This document shows positions 30,901-41,229 of a DNA stretch of 64,000 nucleotides, piece by piece (within the stretch, counting starts at the first letter, position 1; the number at the start of each line of letters is the position of its first letter). The notes under the pieces are model-generated. The model saw only the letters and a list, made by a program, of their open reading frames with translations, searched no databases and had not been told where the DNA came from. This DNA is from Solen grandis. Taxonomy: Eukaryota; Mollusca; Bivalvia; Adapedonta; Solenidae. The translations under genes and the position numbers were made by a program. The stretch spans positions 10,487,324-10,551,323 of the forward strand of contig CM037783.1 in the NCBI GenBank assembly GCA_021229015.1, given 5' to 3'.

Positions 30901-31520
30901 GCTTCACGAATTCAACCATATTCAAAGTTTTCTACTTTGCTCATGTTTATTACTGAACAAAAATCAGAGAGGCACTTGTGGTGTGTATACAGTACACCAA
31001 AACAGCCAGTTTTCAGTTTGCCTTTCATGAAATTGACCCTAAATTGAAGGGTTTATTTTTACTTAAAATTTCAAAGAATACGGCCAATGGCTGGCAAATT
31101 TCACATTAGTTGACACGACAATATATAGTACCTGATTTCTGCCATATCTCGTCTGCGTGATGCTATGCTTGATGAGGATGCACTCACGTCAACACTATCC
31201 AATATATATCAATATATCAAGAAAAAATCTTTATTATCTCATGATATACCCTTATTGTCTCTAATTTGCTTACATTGCTTAGAATCTATATCAATAAAAT
31301 AAACTTGATGTTTCAGAGTCGAGTAAAGAGCTCGGAGCTGAAGTACATAACGATCGACCACACAGTCGACCTAAATTGTTGGCATGGTAACGACGAGCAT
31401 CCAGACAGAAGTCAGCTCACGAAGGAGTATGCAGCTATAGACTTCGACAAGAAAGCTTTCGTGGCCCCTATACGAAAAGCCCCGTCCTCATGGTACACAC
31501 GGAAACCACGGAAAAGATAA
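27754..31520 (+). CDS. 3' half of a single-pass receptor with a tyrosine-motif tail, frameshifted in exon 4
   Basis: Five exons with phase-compatible GT-AG junctions: 27754-27900 (phase 1-1), 29037-29073 (1-2), 29315-29340 (2-1), 30076-30441 (1-0 after frame correction) and 31317-31520 with stop TAA; an AATAAA lies at 31579. It encodes a short extracellular stalk, one transmembrane helix, a basic stop-transfer run and a cytoplasmic tail with YNEI, YASI, YATV, YITI and YAAI. Such Y-x-x-I/V motifs are typical SH2-docking or ITIM-like sites of invertebrate adhesion and scavenger receptors; function here is inferred. Read literally, frame 1 of exon 4 stops at 30276-30278. A single surplus base between about 30255 and 30272 would join it to the frame that continues to 30441 and splices into exon 5. 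Ectodomain exons are missing in the gap. Confidence 0.75.
28795..28811 (+). promoter_or_regulatory. CTCF-like motif
   Basis: CCGCTAGAGGGCGCTGC closely follows the conserved bilaterian CTCF core (C-C-R-S-Y-A-G-R-K-G-G-C-G-C). It lies in the first visible intron of the receptor gene within AT-rich DNA. A single motif match is weak evidence of binding. Confidence 0.3.
29037..29073 (+). CDS. Receptor micro-exon 1 (juxtamembrane)
   Basis: 37 bp, phase 1-2: GTNKLVGQEAVSS across the junction. Acceptor with a long T tract and CAG, donor GTAAGT. Supported because its phases fit both neighbours exactly. Confidence 0.75.
29315..29340 (+). CDS. Receptor micro-exon 2
   Basis: 26 bp, phase 2-1: (S)SAHAGHSS. 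Acceptor CCCCTCCAG, donor GTAAGA. Very small, but it restores the phase 1 needed by the tail exon. It could be skipped only by breaking frame. Confidence 0.7.
29612..29845. mobile_element. piggyBac-type MITE, copy 3
   Basis: Same element and orientation as copy 2; CCCTTTCCCTCAT...ATGAGGGAAAGGG between TTAA at 29608-29611 and 29846-29849. Both ends intact, internal hairpin CAGCCTGCGAGTTACTCGCAGGCTG perfect. In the receptor intron before tail exon 4. Confidence 0.87.
30076..30441 (+). pseudogene. Receptor tail exon 4 with one-base frameshift
   Basis: Acceptor TTTTTTCAG, donor GTAATG. Frame entering from exon 3 reads ESIYNEIDT...SEYASIDESK and stops at 30276-30278. The frame offset by one base is open from 30253 to the donor, contains DIYATV, and exits in phase 0 exactly as exon 5 requires. 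The homopolymer runs GGGG (30255-30258), AAAA (30259-30262) and AAAA (30269-30272) are the likely site. Sequencing error, allele or a genuine short isoform are all possible. Confidence 0.72.
31317..31520 (+). CDS. Receptor terminal exon
   Basis: Acceptor TGATGTTTCAG; phase 0 start at SRVKSSELKYITIDHT, later TKEYAAIDF, then a basic C-terminus ending TRKPRKR and TAA. Two more tyrosine motifs (YITI, YAAI). GC content and codon use rise sharply compared with flanking DNA, as in a real exon. Confidence 0.85.
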   Translation, partial: SRVKSSELKYITIDHTVDLNCWHGNDEHPDRSQLTKEYAAIDFDKKAFVAPIRKAPSSWYTRKPRKR

Positions 31521-31578
31521 ATTATTCAAGTGCATAATCATATGATTTAATGTATTCTGTATTATAATTATCTTGTTA

Positions 31579-31584
31579 AATAAA
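31579..31584 (+). terminator. Poly(A) signal AATAAA
   Basis: AATAAA 59 bp after the receptor stop codon at 31518-31520, the right distance for a short 3' UTR. Confidence 0.6.
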
Positions 31585-31699
31585 ACGATTACCAGTTAAA
31601 TCTTTCTTTCTTTAATTGCATAGATGGTATGGTACTGGTTGTGTTATTGACTTATAGAGAAGAAAATGAAGAAGGCGATACACAATTGTATTGTGGATT

Positions 31700-31729
31700 A
31701 TCACACACACACACACACACACACACACT
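31700..31729. repeat. (CA)n microsatellite
   Basis: About 15 CA dinucleotides just downstream of the receptor gene. Confidence 0.95.
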
Positions 31730-31739
31730 GATTATTTGA

Positions 31740-32700
31740 TTACACTTCTCCACCCGGATGTTTTACTCATTGTCAATCCTTTTACAAACTTTGTCATACA
31801 ACCACAGGCAAGTGGATGTCCACATCAAAACAAGGTCACCGCTTGTTGATGCTTAAGCCTTCCTTGTTTTTATTGTTGTTATGGGGTGTACTCTCAAGGC
31901 GACAATATTGTAGTCATATTATGTCTTCCAGCTAATAACGTACATGCTGATAAATTAAAAAAGATGTTACCACGATCATATCAAAATACAAACGGTCGCT
32001 TATGTGTCAGTTCAGAACAGTGATATTACCTCTCAGTATAGAGACCGGGCGTTATGTGGGAGAGACATTTGATGCAAGGTTATGCATATTATGCTTAACT
32101 AACGCAAAGAAGAATGAAGAAATTTCGTTTCATTCTCATACTTATCATACAAACATACTTTCTTGGTAAAACAAAACTGGATACCAGTGTAATGGTAACC
32201 ACAAACACTTAAATACAAAGTATTATCAAATCGTATGTCAGTCACTATATTTGGCTGAGACCTCCAAATTCCATGTGACATACTATTTTATACGGTTCAA
32301 GACAATTGTATATACATGTATTAACATTATTGGAGAGTAATAAATAATCTTCAAGCATGGAATCTTGTGATGATCTAACATCCATCAACAGTTTAATGAA
32401 GGGTTTTATATTCTGGTGGACGTAAGGCGGTGCCCTCTGGTGGCGGCCAGAGATATTTTCAGTCAGCCCAAAATGTAAGAAAGCTCACTGTTCAAGTTCA
32501 GTGGCGTTTTCACTTTCTGACAAACCATCATTGATTGCATTATATAGAAGATCATGTGGCTGTCTATCTGACCGCCAGCAGAGACCATGCCAATGTATCA
32601 TTCCCCTGGATAGAGCAAATTATTGTGTGAACCAGTAGGTATCAACACCAAATACTGACTAACTAACTTCCTCAAAGTAAGTCTTTAAATTTTGTTCTCA
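31740..32700. other. Intergenic sequence, nothing recognised
   Basis: No ORF with coding character, RNA gene or structured repeat was seen. A moderately GC-rich patch at 32405-32480 has no identifiable function. Confidence 0.55.
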
Positions 32701-32706
32701 AATAAA

Positions 32707-33686
32707 AACTAGAGCTATCACTAAAGGTGATGAATACCCCCCACACAGCCTTTGTTTACAATCAAGTGCCCAGCTATAGGAGGTAAATCACAATGAATTG
32801 ATGTTTTCAATTGACATATTACACAAAGAAAACTCCAGAAAATCAGCAAAGGGCCATAACTCAAAGAAAATCAGTTAACCGTAACCACTTCATAATATGC
32901 ACATCTGTGCTTGATATTGAAACTTCTTATGACGTTTGTTTGAAATCTATCCAGTAGTTATTGAGAAATAGCGTGGACAAAGAAAACTCCAGAAAATCAG
33001 CAAAGGGCCATAACTCAAAAGAAAATCAGTAAACCATAACCATTTCATAATATGCACATCTGTGCTTGATATTGAAGCTTCCTATGACGTTTGTTTGAAA
33101 TCTATCCAGTAGTTATTGAGAAATAGCGTGGACAAAGAAAACTCCAGAAAATCAGCAAAGGACCATAACCCATAAGAAAATCAGTCAACCGTAACCATTT
33201 CATAATATGCATATCTGTGATTGATATTGAAGCTTCCTATGAAGTTTGATTGAAATCCATCCAGTAGTTATTGAGAAATAGCGTGGACAAAGAAAACTCC
33301 AGAAAATCAGCAAAGGGCCATAACTCAAAAGAAAATCATTCAACCGTAACCATTTCATAATATGCACATCTGTGCTTGATTTTGAAGCTTCCTATGACGT
33401 TTGTTTGAAATCTCTCCAGTAGTTATTGAGAAATAGCGTGGACAAAGAAAACTCCAGAAAATCAGCAAAGGGCCATCACCCAAAAGAAAGTCAATCAACT
33501 GTAACAATTTCATAATATGCACATCTATGCTCACCAGTGAAGCTTTCTATGAAGTTTGATTGAAATCCATCCAGTAGTTATTGAGAAACAGCGTGGACAA
33601 AAAAACTACAGACGAACGGACGGACCGACCGACATGGTGACTCCTATATACCCCCCCCCCCCCAAACTACGTTTGTGGGGGGTAAA
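32707..33686 (+). mobile_element. Pearl/HINE-like element with ~155-bp core repeats
   Basis: Starts ACTAGAGCTATCACTAAAGG. Five core units marked by AAGAAAACTCCAGAAAATCAGC near 32826, 32978, 33134, 33290 and 33446, then GACGGACCGACCGAC and the terminal hairpin of a C run and a G run (GTTTGTGGGGGGTA). Related to, but distinct from, the 6805 family. Confidence 0.75.
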
Positions 33687-33739
33687 ATAATGACCAAAAA
33701 TATGGGTATTTTTTGTAAGGCAGTATATAGAGCGTTTTT

Positions 33740-34230
33740 ATTTTCGTTTAGGTTTATTTGTGTTTAGAAGTTTTCTCTATATATTTGAAACAGTCTTTTT
33801 AAGGGCTTAAGATTGTACTCAGAAAACTTCCTGTTGCGAAATATAATGGTAAACCTTGAACGTTTGTATTTTTGTACTGTGTTCAAGCACGTTATTCTGG
33901 ACGATTGACCCTCTTAATGTTGCACTGAGATTATCTTTTTTTAAAGAATCATCACCATCTAATAATCTTTGTTTCAAGTCACTTATAGAAACACGCAGAT
34001 CGCCAAACTGTTGCTGGATGATAAAATTTCCCCTTTCTATAGCATTTTTATTTCTTATTATGAAATTATGAAGAACAAACTTAAAGTAGGAGTATTTTTC
34101 AAATCTTCCATCTATATATATGATATATATGTCTGCATTTGTGAGGTGGTAAGTGGGATGGTTCCCCGACCTACTTCCACCAATTGACGGGGATAATAAA
34201 GGTTTAAAAAAAAAAAAAAAAAAAAAAAAG
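33740..34230 (+). other. Possible retroposed sequence ending in poly(A)
   Basis: AATAAA at about 34195 is followed within 10 bp by an uninterrupted A run of about 24. The body upstream has no recognisable coding content. It may be a processed-transcript insertion or merely an A-rich microsatellite. Confidence 0.3.
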
Positions 34231-34802
34231 ATGATCAGCCCAGTCTGACAGGGAAGGGCATGCTCTTGGCCTATCTATATAGGATTACCATCGCCATATG
34301 GAAACAGGCAAGGGAAGGCAAAAGTGAAAAAATGATGTACGGTATACTCCGATAATGGTAAATTTCCCCTTGTGGGACAAGGAATTGTTAAAATGCTTTT
34401 CTTTCTGCCTTAACTTCTGGTGTTTTTCTGTCTGTGATATCATCAACAATATTCTGAACATGTTAATGGGAGGTTCAGGAAGTAAAACACGATGCGGATT
34501 CAGCCTCAACATTTCCAGGAATAACTTGGTTTTGTTTGAGGCAGGACCCGAATTTTGCTACGAGGTGTTTGCTCAGAATATTCTGTTGTGGGCATAATTA
34601 TTATTTATCTATTAAGTAGTTGTAATCTTTCTTCCGCGACGCACGAGGTGTTGTTTAAAAATTCGTGAACTTCCGTTAAAACTTAACATTTTAGCGATGT
34701 AAAAGATATATGTATAAAAAATCCACGAACTTCTGAAACAATTTATGTTGACGTCGATGTGAGCGAAATATAGGAAACTTGTGAATAGGCATTCTCCTTT
34801 TT

Positions 34803-35305
34803 AACTCACCTAAGCACAACGTGATCATGATGAGCTATTAGGATGACCCTGAGTCCGTCGTCAGCGAACGTGCATACTTCCGTGCGTCCTTCTTCAACAA
34901 TTTCCGTTAAACAACATCTCCCACTAAAACGCTGAATTAATTTTGAACCTTATGAGACCCTCTTTCAAAATTGTTCAAACTGATTTGATTTGTAAAAAAA
35001 GGGGGGGGGGAGAGGTCAGAAACCACAAGGCCTGGGGTTTCAATAGTTGGTATGTTACATAGTAAACTTCACCCAGTTTGTTCAAACCATGGCACTGGGG
35101 TTAAAACTGACCCCGTCCTAGGGGTCACTTGATTTTATAGGGGCTTATATAGGATTTTGAACCACTGGTACAGTTTTTTGGTTCGAATTTGATGAGTTTT
35201 CTGAACGTCTTCATGGATTATGTATTAGTACGACGTTGCTATCTTAGGCAATGATGGCAATGTTTCTCGGTTGAGCAACTTTAGGGCAATCTTGGCCCTC
35301 TTGTT
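34803..35305 (-). mobile_element. Inverted, shortened copy of the AGGGCCATGATGGCCCT pearl-like family
   Basis: On the plus strand it begins TTAACTCACCTAAGCACAACG and ends GGCAATCTTGGCCCTCTTGTT, the reverse complement of the 3' and 5' ends of the element at 22725-23668. The internal sequence differs and lacks a clear repeat array. Confidence 0.6.
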
Positions 35306-36970
35306 TTATTCTTAGACAAATCCACATTATTGCTCTTTTAGTATAGGTTAATTCGAACGGTAAGATACTGGGACTTTAAATAGTGCATGGAAATATTATA
35401 CATTAAGAGATGCGTATTTTAAGCAATATATTTCCCTTTCCTTTAAAATGTTATATAAGGTAAGGTTCTATGTTTTCTAAATAGTTAACAAATTTTTTCA
35501 TGTTATAATATTTTATATTTATCTTTTATTGCTCTTGCAACCCGTTTATTTTCATAATCGTACAAGATTCTCATAGGATGGACACACAATTTTCATAAAG
35601 GTTGTGAAGCCTATCATAGTAAACGTAGTACATTGTAGTACATGTATGTTATTTAACATATGCATACTGATATGCCCCACATATCAGTGACATTTAATAC
35701 TTGAAGAACCATCATTGTGAATTAATTCTCTTATATAGACATTTAAAACATTTATCTAACTTACCTTGTCATCAACTTGAACGGACATTTAATCCTTGTG
35801 TAGTGAAACTAACATGACTTTTATTTCATGTAATAGACACTGACTGTGAGCTGGATTGTTACATCATTTATGTGTATTACATTTGTACTAAGGTCACACT
35901 GTTTTTCTCTGTTAGTTTTCGTGTGTACCTGATTGAAATGTATATTGCATAGGATTTTTATTAGGATCCTTAAGTCATTGTATAATTGTAATATGCAATT
36001 AACGCTGTTAAGGTTAGGTTCTATAAATTATTTACATACCATTTTTGTGTTACTACGCCTGGAATTCTTGTAATATTGTAAGTCTTTTATGGCCGCCATT
36101 TTTGTTTACAGTTGTAATGACGTCATATTCGGCCACCTTAAAGTGACGGTGTTTTCGTTATCGGCCATGTATTTCTGGTCGGTCGGCCAATAAATAGTGG
36201 CCGACGGCCCCTTTTCGTCCATACGACCACTTTTGGCCAGTTGTTACTATATAACAGGTTTCGGCCTCATTCTGAGGACAGTCTGAATTAGGTAAAGTTA
36301 TGGCCTACATTCCATCGCATTTTTATTATGGAATTCCTAGTAAATAAACATTATAGGAAGTTTTAAAGATAAAAATTTACTTAATTAAAATATTTAGTAT
36401 CATAAGGTACTTACAACCATTTAAAGGTCTATTTTAAATTCTAACAACATTCGACTGTGGCACTGTTGGAACTGTTGGTTGTATTTTAAATATGCGCGCT
36501 GATTTAATATATTTATAGATCGTTTATCATAACGATAAAGGTGAACTTGTGTATTTAAGTAGTTAACGTTAACCAGCACTGTACGCGTGTGATATTGAAT
36601 ACTTTTCATTATGCTATGCGCAGAGTTACATTTATTATTTGTACATGAACAAAGTATCGATGGATATTTGATATTGAACTTCATTGTTTATTAAGTGTAT
36701 ATGTAAACAAAAATAAAATTTATGTTTAACTTTAAAGCTGCGCAGTTGTGATGTTGATTCCCTGACAATATTTATTTTACACTGAACCGAGGGTCTTACA
36801 GGCGGGGCGTAACAATACTGATGATTTATCAAACATAAAATATCTCTTTCATATTTCAAAGGTAATGAATTGAGAATATCAACTTTTGCTTTTTATCTTC
36901 CTATTAATTAACATTTCTTCCTCATAAGAAGTGTTCATTTCCATATCAATAAAAGACAATTTAATTCAAT
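35306..36970. other. Intergenic AT-rich sequence with one GC-rich patch
   Basis: Mostly unstructured. At 36080-36260 there is a GC-richer patch with many GGCCGA/TCGGCC motifs (CGGCCACC, GGTCGGTCGGCC, TGGCCGACGGCCCC), possibly part of a repeat. No gene is supported. Confidence 0.5.
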
Positions 36971-37112
36971 TTTCCACATACCAGTGTGAGTAAGCAATTT
37001 TTGTCACTTTTTGAAACGCAAATGCGAACGTACACACCGGAAAATCATAAAATCTGCACGAATCGGGAAAGTTTTACCCACATTTCAACAATACCAGGAT
37101 GCTCCTAAATTT

Positions 37113-37750
37113 CAGCGAGACCTTTTAACCATATTCTATTATCATGCCAAGTTGCTCTGGCACAAGGTCGCAACACATGGCGGCATGATAGTGTATTACT
37201 CAGCTGGCTGAGGTATTGGAGCAAGAGAGGAAAAAAAAAACAAGGCAAAAGACTAAGGACAACAAGGCCGGTCAGGAGGAACATGCCAACAAAGGAAAGG
37301 AATCCTACATCAAACTGAGCCATGGGATATGAGGGTGGACAGAAAACTAGTGTTCCCTGAAGTCGTCCTCTAACATGAGGCCAGATGTAGTGATATGGGC
37401 TGAGCAAGCCAAGAAGCTAGAAGCCAGACTAGAAAAAGGCAATCCAGACACAACGTCTGAGACCCACGTCCAATGATAATTAGATAGATGGAGTGAAACG
37501 TAACAAATCAGGCGTGGGTCTCAGACGTTGATCCAGACAGTGAGCTTGACCGCAGAGAACGTGTCAAGTTGGCTCTGGCTCAGCAAAGATGCCAAGAGCT
37601 GGTGCTAGTCATCAACCTGCAGCGCACGATCAACGCTGTAGCCCCAACGTACTAGAGTGTCTTGGGTTACCCAATGGGCGAAACACTCCAAGATGTCTGG
37701 ATACCCAACTTCATAAGGTTGAAGATCTGAGCAAGTGATCTGTACATAAA
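37113..37750 (+). pseudogene. Decayed coding segment inside the left fold-back arm
   Basis: GC-richer than its surroundings. In broken frames it gives VDRKLVFPEVV, MRPDVVIWAEQAKK and later a 38-residue charged/aliphatic open stretch beginning SELDRRERVKLALAQQ. The VFPE..LRPDVVIW pattern reminds me of proteins encoded near retroelements, but I cannot name the family. It is interrupted by an 80-bp MITE at 37451-37530; ignoring that insertion the reading frame is continuous across the site. Confidence 0.4.
37451..37530. mobile_element. 80-bp MITE with 18-bp TIRs and 9-bp target duplication
   Basis: Left end CAACGTCTGAGACCCACG (37451-37468) is the perfect reverse complement of right end CGTGGGTCTCAGACGTTG (37513-37530). 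The direct repeat ATCCAGACA flanks it at 37442-37450 and 37531-37539. A 9-bp duplication is characteristic of Mutator-like elements, though the family is inferred. The 44-bp interior is AT-rich with no ORF. Confidence 0.88.
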
Positions 37751-38121
37751 CAGACCTAGCCTACCGACCACATCAATTCATAACCTTTCCAAAGATGTCT
37801 GTCGGAACATTTACTTAAAACATTCATGCAATGTTTTGCAAACACGGCATACAGACTTACACATGTTAAATTTTAACGAAAACGACCAAAAGTACCATGA
37901 CTATGCCTACAACAGTTTTGAACAGGTCTTGAAGTTTTCAAATGCATTTGATATACTCCTAGATACTTCCGATCGCTGGGATTTACACAAAAACATCGAA
38001 ACAAAAAAGTAGTATAAGGATGTCAACGTACACATTACAGAAAGAAGATATGTCAACGTACACACTTTTATACCCATACTGATTGAGATTTACATGTATT
38101 TGCTTATAGGTTCTTTGAAAA

Positions 38122-39655
38122 ACTAGATGTGGGTGTTCCTCGGAACACTTGTCGCTTATTTAAGCATGTTTGATGAAAGAATTGATCAGAAAATGTCTTT
38201 TGACAAATATATGATAAACATAATCTATTTTTGAGGTAAAAATAACAACCACAATAATATATATTAAAATTTTTTTATTTTTGGGGGGGGGAATAAAATA
38301 TTCAAACAGTGAATATTTAATAATTTTCCCGAGCACTTTCGTATAACACTTTCATCGAGAGTGTCAAGAATCGTTGAATCAAACTAACTGTAAGAAAATT
38401 ATGACGTCATTAAGCACTTATCGTAATTATATTATGTTGCAATTTGTATATCATTCATCATTATTGGTATCATTCTTGTGTACTCAGCACCAGACCAATG
38501 AGGGTATATCTATATAGATATGTTAAGGGACACTTTACAATGTTATGCACCACACAAGAATTTAAATCAAAAAATTAAACAAAGGGAAAATTACTCCAAA
38601 ACTACAACATTTATCATTCTTGCACGCACTCATGAGATCTTTCCACCTGTGAGGTTTAAAGTAATACTCAAATTTTTCGGTAATAATACTGCCATCAAAA
38701 TGAAGTCTGAGTATAACAAAGGCATAACTCAAGAAAAAGAGAAAAAGTTATCATTCATGTGCACTGCCTCAGACCTTGAGATCTATGAAGTTTCAAGTCA
38801 ACACCTCAATACGTTTCGAGTTATGCCCCAACAAATTTAAGTCTGAAAATCAACAAAGGGAAATAACTCAGAAAATAAAACAGAGTTATGTTTATGCACT
38901 GCACTACAAATCCATGAGATCTTTCCATCTATGAAGTGAAAGTTAACTAATCCAATACTTTTATGTTATGTTCTGACAAAAATAAAGACTGAATCACAAA
39001 GGCATATAACTCAGGAAAAGAAAGTTGAGAGTTATCATTATATGTGAACTAGCTCCTCTTCAATGAGATTTACTACTATAAAGTTTTAAGCGGCATCAAA
39101 TACTTTGGTTATGTCCCTGGACAAAAATTAAGATGAAAATCAACAAGGGCATAACTCAGAAAATGATAGTCAAGTTTCATCTTGTGCACTGCACTCCACT
39201 CAATGGACTATTACCATGTTTAAGTTTCAAGGTGATACCTCAAATACTTTTGATTATGGTCCGGACAAAAATATAAATTAGAACAACACAGGGTAATAAC
39301 TCATAAAGTACGAAAGTCAGAGTTATCATTTGTGACGCACTGCACCACCTCAATGTGAAACTATCCATGTTTTAAGTTTCAATGATACCAAAATCTTTTT
39401 GAGTTATGGTCCGGACAAAAATAAAATCCGAAAACCAAAGGGGTATAACTCGAAAAACGAATGTAGTTATCATTCTTGTGCACTGACTCACCTAATGTGA
39501 TCTATCCTGTTTAAGTTTCAAGGTGATACCTCAAATACTTTTCGAGTTATGCTCCGGACAAGAAAGTTGTGACGCCGACGACGCGACAGACGACGACAAA
39601 GTGATCCCTATGTGTCTGCCATGCTATGCAGGCGACACAAAAATTACATGCACTC
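38122..39655 (+). mobile_element. Pearl/HINE-like element of the GTGTTCCTCGGAACAC family
   Basis: Opens with the 5' hairpin GTGTTCCTCGGAACAC. Core repeats of roughly 150 bp are marked by TATGGTCCGGACAAAAAT and ATAACTCA, increasingly ragged by small deletions. It ends GCCGACGACGCGACAGACGACG, then a CTGCCATGCTATGCAGG stem and CGACACAAAAA. The 5' hairpin also occurs alone at 45930-45948. Confidence 0.7.
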
Positions 39656-41229
39656 CCGACTTAATACATATTCTTTAATACTATTTTTTCTGTCAATTCT
39701 TTGATATTAATATATGAAATGTATTTTGTCAAGTGTATTAGTGATACAAACGTATGTTTGCAATATCACAATATATATAAAATCATAAGTTATTTTGCAA
39801 TTAATTATATCTGCAGGGATAAAGTGAAAATCTAAAAGAAGGTTTAGAAAAAGTTACATGTGAAATATTACTGGCACGGAAGATGAAGTTAAAAACACAT
39901 ATTGAAAACGTAGATTTTGCCCATGGAAATCTTCACGCCAACACTTTTTTTAATCACTATTTAAGTGTAAAAACAGATTAAGAAGCATCATCCGTTCGAA
40001 CAATCTTTGCCTCTGTATCAGCTTTTTGAGAACATACTCTCTGTTAGACATTCAAGTTCTTGGTAGCGACATCATTTATAACCATGTCAGTAACAAAGTC
40101 GAAACCAACACGATCTAAGCAGTCCATATCAGTATACCCACAGATACGAAGAATATAGGGGCTATATTGGAGTCATGTCGGGTGATCGGTCTGTCAGTCC
40201 GTCCTTAGACTAGATTGGTCCGCCCTATTTCTTAGCCACCTTTGGTCTGATTTTTTATTGATCTTTTAAAGACTGGTAAGTACAAATCCTAGTTTCGCAT
40301 TTTTTTTTGTATTTTGGCACGTCACAATCAGATTGATTTTGAATGAGTTATGGCCCTTTGTTAAAATTATTGAATATTTTCTCGGCAACAAATAATCTGA
40401 TTTTTATTTAACTTCACATTATTAATAAGCACCAAGTCTTGTTCCTCATATCATTGACAGCTCATGATAGGCTTGAATTTGTATGAGTTGGGGCCCTTAT
40501 ATTTTATGTATTTTCTACACACTATGTTTCAGCTACCATTAGTCAGATTTACAAAACTTTAACATTTTTCTAAGTACTATGCAAATCTATTTGAAAGAGT
40601 AAGTGTTCCTGTTTCTATTGATTGGTCTGATGGTGATAAATATATGTATAATGTTTGAGTGACATCCATTGAGAAAAAGTGGAGACAATGGAAATGTTAA
40701 ACAAAACCTTAACATTTCTCGGGACTGTGTATGAGTAAAAAGTATGTACGTTAATATCCTTGTACTACTATTTGTATTGAAATATCTGAAATCGGAAGTA
40801 TCTAGGAATCGTAAAAGCGCATTTGACACCTTCAATACCATTTAAAACGGTTGTAACGTATAGGCATGGTACTTTTAGTCGTTTTCATTTTAATTTAGCA
40901 TGAAGTGTGTACGTTTGCATGCCATGTTTGGAAAACATTGTTTGAATGGTCTCAATAAGTAAAACGTTCGGAAAGACAATGTTAACGTCTTTGGAAAGCT
41001 TATGAACTGATGCAGTCGGTAGGCTAGGTCTGAAATTTAGAAACGTCATAACATTGGTGAGATTTGAGAAAAACTTACCCGATTCGTAAAGATTTTCTGG
41101 TTTTCAGGTGTGTATTTTCGCATTTGCGTTGCAAACGTGCTTACCCACACTGACATACGTACAAGAATATATCCAATCTATTGCTGACAATCTCAAAAAT
41201 GTATTGAATGTACTTTAATATCATTATTA

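Larger units (their letters stand above)
36976..41155. mobile_element. Fold-back (long inverted-repeat) structure, ~4.2 kb
   Basis: The left arm (36976-37112 plus 37751-37985) matches the reverse complement of the right arm (about 40780-41155). Shared landmarks are AGTGTGRGTAAGC, AACGCAAATGCGAA, AATCGGGWAAGTTTT, GACCTAGCCTACCGAC, AAAAGTACCATG and TCCTAGATACTTCCGAT. The left arm is split by a foreign segment (37113-37750), and the interior holds a pearl-like element. No transposase is visible, so it is non-autonomous or a remnant. Confidence 0.7.
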
